Below, one piece after another: positions 59,350-64,000 of a stretch of 64,000 nucleotides of DNA. The stretch's first letter is position 1; every line of letters begins with the position of its first letter. Origin of the DNA: Harmonia axyridis. Lineage: Eukaryota > Arthropoda > Insecta > Coleoptera > Coccinellidae. Under the pieces are notes generated by a model that was given only the letters and a program-made list of their open reading frames with translations, was not told the DNA's origin and made no database searches. The DNA lies in NCBI RefSeq assembly GCF_914767665.1, contig NC_059502.1:27484812-27548811 (forward strand). Direction: 5' to 3'. The position numbers were made by a program, and so were the translations under genes.

Positions 59350-60003
59350 AGGTCGATTCATATTATCCGACTCGTATCGCTTCAGACACCAAGCAAATCG
59401 TTTACGACAAATATCTTTTGATGCGTTTAATATGAAATAATTCACATTGTTCGTCACCGATCGTGTCATTTGACATCCGTTCCTTTCTCGAGAGAATATT
59501 TTGTCTGATGTCGTATGGGCGGAGTCTGTATGAACGTGTCGGAACGTGGCTGAACGGATAATGTGAATTAGCAGAAAGTTGCGCTTAGTTCTGGAACAAG
59601 TAATTTTCGTTGGTAATGGATTCCGAAAATTTAATATTTTTAGTGCGTGACCAGGAAATTCTGTATAATCTAAATTCTAAACCACAGATTGTATCATGAT
59701 ACTAATGAAAAGGAAAAAATTTGGAGGGCAATTGCCGACAAATTGAAACGAGATGGTTCTGTTTTTGAATATTGGGTGTACACTAAATCTTCTTATGGAC
59801 TTTTCTCTTATTTCATCTTCATCCAGTAATAATGCAATAGCACATAGTTTTTACGTGAAAGTTTAAACATTTTTTCGCACCTCAATTTATCCAATTCCTG
59901 AATCAAACTGAAACGCTCTTTGAATGAGTATATGAACGCGCTCTCCGTTCCGACAATCGATTCGCTTGGTGTCTGAAACGATACGTGTCGGATAATATGA
60001 CCT
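59350..60003. mobile_element. PIF/Harbinger-type element with TTA duplication
   Basis: Ends AGGTCGATTCATATTATCCG and the mirrored CGGATAATATGACCT, with further pairing through ATCGCTTCAGACACCAAGC. The 3-bp TTA flanks both sides (59347-59349, 60004-60006), the usual target duplication of PIF/Harbinger. It encodes the remnant at 59616-59775. Confidence 0.75.
59616..59775 (+). pseudogene. MADF-like DNA-binding protein remnant
   Basis: ATG 59616 opens MDSENLIFLVRDQEILYNLN and stops at about 59699; a shifted frame continues with TNEKEKIWRAIADKLKRDG. The pattern L-V-R...L-Y/W...W-x-x-I-A-x-x-L is that of MADF/Myb-like proteins encoded as the second ORF of PIF/Harbinger elements. One frameshift and a truncated end. 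Confidence 0.55.
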
Positions 60004-60179
60004 TTAACGCGGCAAATGCGAATATTCGTAGCGCATCTGAACCTGAATTCTAGAAATTTATTATCGATTGATAATTTGATATTCGGTAGTAACGATTATT
60101 ATCGATAATAAATTATAGTGCTATAAGGTACAATCTAGGCTCAGATTCGCATTTAGCGCGTTGGTTTGTGGGAGCCTTA

Positions 60180-60345
60180 GGCCCGGTGCACACATCCGAC
60201 TTTTGTAGTTACGACACCGTTGCTGTGTCGTACAAAGTGTGGTACAAAGAATCAAATGGGAGCATGCACACTACCCGCCGTGCCGTTGCGACGTCGTAAC
60301 TGCCATCATGCGGTCGTTTTTTGGTAGCATGTCCCTCTAGGCTAA
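60180..60345. repeat. Terminal module of the GGCCCGGTGCACAC family
   Basis: Starts GCCCGGTGCACACATCCGAC and contains CGGTCGTTTTTTGGTAGCAT, as in 7274-8659. It stops at 60345, where another sequence (CTGCCACACGTCCCGGTACG) begins. Confidence 0.7.
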
Positions 60346-60471
60346 GGCTGCCACACGTCCCGGTACGCCGATACATGTCCCGGTTTGGATCATTGAGTCC
60401 CCGTGTCCCGGTCAGTTATTCAATTGTCCCGGTCAGTAATTTGACCGTTTTGAGATTCATATTTCCTTATA

Positions 60472-61857
60472 TCGGGTGTCCCAAGGTGAGTGGCCTATTA
60501 GATTATTATGGAAACTATTGATGGTAAAGATTTCAAATTTTGTGGATAGATATTTGGCCATGTAAGGTACATTTTTAAATAAATTCACATTTCCAGTGTT
60601 GCCGGATGTACGACAATTTGGCAACAACTTTGTTATTTTAAATGGGACATCCGGTATTTCTATTTTTCTTATGATACTCCATAAAATATTAAATCTATTC
60701 ACTATTACTTTTCCATCCCTATCTTCAACGGTTTTTGAGTTATTAATTATTTTTCGAAATCTTAGATCAAATTGGCGTATTATGAAAATGACTCTAGTTC
60801 GCTCAATATTTGAGATTTAAGTCAGAAATTTTGCAAGTCGTTAGATATTGATCTGATCTGTGTCACTGCTTTTGAATTATGGTTGTCAATAATACAGGAC
60901 GGACCAAAAAAAATCATCATTTGCTAAGTTACAAAATTGTAAAAAAGTCTATTTTTTCAAATTAGGCACCTAATATATTTTTCAATTTTTGAAATCAGTA
61001 CAACACACTCTACAATTTTTCTATTCACGTCCCTATACCTATCTCAACTGGATTCCGAGTTATATGCGTTTATTAGATTTCACATTGATTCAATAAGTTA
61101 ATTTCTTTTGTATTGTTATTTTCTCTATGTCGTTCATAGATGGATATATCAATGAATCAGTTCAATCTATAAGTGTCAAAATAAACAACTATTGCCTAAC
61201 AGGTGTTTTGTTCCGAGGTTTTTCTATAAATAATGGTTCAAGAAAGATATACACATATAACGCATATAACTCGGACTCCAGTTGAGATAGGTATAGGGAC
61301 GTGAATAGAAAAATTGTAGAGTGTGTTGTACCGATTCCAAAAATTGAAAAATATACTAGGTGTCTAATTTGAAAAAATAGACTTTTTTACAATTTTGTAA
61401 CTTGGCAAATGATGAGTTTTTTTGGTCCGTCCTGTATTATTGACAACCATAATTCAAAAGCAGTGACACAGATCAGATCAATATCTAGCGACTTGCAAAA
61501 TTTCTGACTTAAATCTCAAATATTGGGCGAACTAGAGTCATTTTTGTAATACGCCAATTTGATCTAAAATTTCGAAAAATAATTAATAACTCAAAAACCG
61601 TTAAAGATAGGGATGGAAAAGTTAGAGTGAATAGATTTGATATTTTATGGAGTATCATAAAAAAATAGAAATACCGGATGTCCCATTTAAAATAACAAAG
61701 TTGTTGCCAAATTGTCGTACATCCGGCAACACTGGAAATGTGAGATTATTTTAAAAATGTACCTCACATGGCCAAATATCTATCCACAAAATTTGAAATC
61801 TTTACCATCAATAGTTTCCATAATAATCTAATAGGCCACTCACCTTGGAACACCCGA
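60472..61857. mobile_element. TA-flanked foldback, TCGGGTGTCCCAAGG ends (copy 2)
   Basis: Longer copy of 52601-53644: the arms match that element closely, but the centre keeps an extra segment (about 60960-61375) with its own inverted parts (CGTCCCTATACCTATCTCAA at 61028 and the mirrored sequence near 61285). TA at both ends. So copy 1 is an internally shortened form. Confidence 0.88.
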
Positions 61858-62452
61858 TATAGGGTAGGTGAGACAAAATTTGTTTTCATGGAATCTCATC
61901 GGATTCCAGTAATCATAAAGCTGAAATACTGTTTCCGTTGCTCAAACATTATTTTTCTGAAACTGAAGGATTGAAAATAAAATTATTAAAATTGGACACA
62001 TGGCCAAATAAATTGTCTTATACAATCACTTTATTTTGTATTGAATCTTTAGAGGACCTTAATATTTCTATATGAAATATTTTCGCTGTCAGTGCGGATA
62101 ACTCAAATAGGTACTCACTTCGAAGTAAAATGAAGGCGAGGTTTTTTTCATTTGAAGAAATTTTTTCCAAAGACATCATAATACCTATTTGTTCATTGTT
62201 GCGATTTTATGTTGTTTTTATTGCGAGTTGATATTATTTTTGTTCTTTATGAATTATTTCAGTGGATATCTGAATAAATCTTATTTTTTGGGGAATGTGT
62301 TATAATTCAACTACTAAGTGCAAAAAACTCAATAATCCTATAGAAATCCTGGATTATTGATAAATGAACACCTCTCAGATGAGGTTTTAACTTTTGTGTG
62401 GTATTTTAACCTATTTTTGTGCCACTTGTCCCGGTCGATGTTCCAACATTTA
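61858..62452. other. Unassigned stretch between repeat elements
   Basis: No ORF with a recognised motif. TTGTCCCGGTCGATGTTCC near 62426 and CACGTCCCGGTACGCC near 60354 may be the ends of a further element that was itself hit by the foldback at 60472. No clear TIR could be proven. Confidence 0.3.
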
Positions 62453-63978
62453 GCCCCGGTGCACACATCCGACATTTGCAGTTCCGACACCGTTGCGGTG
62501 TCGTACGCTAGTGTGCATGCTCCCATTTGATTCTTTGTAACACAGGCCGCAAGTACGACACAGCAACGGGTGTCGTACCTATTCAATGCACACTACATAC
62601 TACACCGGCGTGGTTGCGGAGCCAGATCAATTCAATGCGCACTAGTTTCCCATTCAGCATCGTGAATGTAATAATTTCTGGACTTATTTGATTATAGTAT
62701 TTGTTGGATCATAAAAATTTAAAACTTTTTCAGTTTTTCATGATTTCTACGAAACTTTCACTCATATGATCTTGAAATCTCTAGCTGTTTCAAAAATTGA
62801 ATTTAAATTATTATCAATAAGAGTTTGAATAAGACACTTTATTACTTTCGCAATAACTATAGACAATGATAAAATCGTTCGGAAGAAAATATATAGGCTA
62901 CCAGCGGACTCACCGATCATGAGAAATAGAAATGAATTGTTGAAAATCCTGTTGTTCGAAGAATTGATGAAAACATACTACTACCCAATAAATTTTTCTG
63001 ATGACATCATCTCATTTTAGTTTCTTCAATGAAGAACTCGATATCCAATTCCCTCGCTACCATTGTGTGAACTCACGACAAAAGTCGTATGTGTGCACAG
63101 GTCAATTTGGAATAGAGTACTGAGAGATCGCATGTACGACTGCGGCACAGTTGCGGCCTAGAGGGACATGCTACCAAAAAACGACCGTAGGCTGGCAGTT
63201 ACGACGTCGCAACTGCACGGCGGGTAGTGTGCATGCTCCCATTTGATTCTTTGTACCACAGGTCGCAAGTACGACACAGCAACGGTGTCGTGACTGCAGA
63301 AGTCGTATGTGTGCACCGGGGCTTATGGTAGCCCTACTCTAGGCCGCAACTGGGCCGCAGTCGTACATGCGATCTCTCAGTACTCTTTTCTATATTGACC
63401 TGTGCACACATACGACTTTTGTCGTGAGTTCGCACAATGGTAGAGAGGGAATTGGATATCGAGTTCTTCATTGAAGAAACTAAAATGAGATGATGTCATC
63501 AGAAAAATTTATTGGGTAGTAGTATGTTGTTCTCATCAATTCTTCGAACAACAGGATTTTCAACAATTCATCTCTATTTCTCATGATCGGTGAGTCCGCT
63601 GGTAGCCTTTATATTTTCTTCCGAACGATTTTATCATTGTCTATAGTTATTGCGAAAGTAATAAAGTGTCTTATTCAAACTCTTATTGATAAAAATTTTA
63701 ATTCAATTTTTGAAACAGCTAGAGATTTCAGGATCACATGAGTGACAGTTTCGTAGAAATCATGAAAAACTGAAAAAGTTTTAAATTTTTATGATCCAAC
63801 AAATACTATAATCAAATAAGTCCAGAAAGTATTAGATTCACGATGCTGAATGGGAAACTAGTGCGCATTGAATTGATCCGGCTCCGCAACCACGCCGGTG
63901 TAGTATGTAGTGTGCATTGAATAGGTACGACACCGCAACGGGTGTCGTAACTGCAAAAGTCGGATGTGTGCAAAGGGC
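62453..63978. mobile_element. Large foldback element, GGTGCACACATCCGAC ends
   Basis: From CCCCGGTGCACACATCCGAC (62455) to the mirrored GTCGGATGTGTGCAAAGGGCC (63958-63978). Arms of several hundred bp pair, e.g. CACTAGTTTCCCATTCAGCA near 62640 with TGCTGAATGGGAAACTAGTG near 63843, and AGAAATAGAAATGAATTGTTG near 62922 with its complement near 63560. The centre (63100-63400) has the CGACCGTAGGCTGGCAG module. The most complete member of the family also present at 7274-8659. No transposase. Confidence 0.8.
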
Positions 63979-64000
63979 CTTAAATGAAGTTTTACGCTAG

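Overview
The window looks like insect nuclear DNA, most likely from a beetle. It is AT-rich, has spliced genes with GT-AG introns, and is packed with insect-type transposons (mariner/Tc1, PIF/Harbinger, hAT MITEs, Penelope-like, several non-LTR and LTR fragments). The beetle assignment is inference from overall character only; no sequence here names the species. No rRNA, tRNA, CRISPR array or bacterial-type operon was found.

The backbone is a tandem array of seven chemoreceptor genes of the insect gustatory receptor (GR, 7tm_7) family, all on the + strand: GR-A (5' end cut by the window, about 2-8796), GR-B (12154-13697), GR-C (15467-23300), GR-D (27976-38704), GR-E (41193-44849), GR-F (48951-54949) and GR-G (57600-58616, first exon only; the 3' exons lie beyond the window or are lost). 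Each begins with a long exon of about 340 codons covering TM1-TM6, followed by short phase-0 exons: 23 codons (intracellular loop 3), 30 codons, and a last exon with the GR hallmark T-Y/F-x5-Q-F/L. I placed the 23-codon exons by matching their shared pattern (central L-F) between genes. GR-E and GR-F have the loop exon fused to the next one. GR-D, -F and -G are close paralogues; GR-A, -B and -C are more diverged; GR-E is a distant member.

Almost everything else is mobile DNA, much of it inside GR introns. Intron 1 of GR-A holds a 5'-truncated I-like element with target-site duplication, an hAT MITE with 8-bp TSD and a Penelope-like GIY-YIG fragment further on. The introns of GR-C and GR-D (up to 7 kb) hold mariner/Tc1-type copies, foldback elements, a Gypsy-like gag-protease fragment, a Jockey-like RT fragment and a spectrin-repeat pseudogene. 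The first intron of GR-F holds a tyrosine-recombinase (Crypton-like) unit between 24-bp inverted repeats and a nest of foldback elements. At least seven foldback elements with arms of 100-600 bp are present, most flanked by TA; they would make long hairpins in GR pre-mRNAs.

The most notable protein observation is a C-x2-C-x18-C-x-H signature with identical spacing in six of the seven receptors, in the region before TM1 that should be cytosolic.
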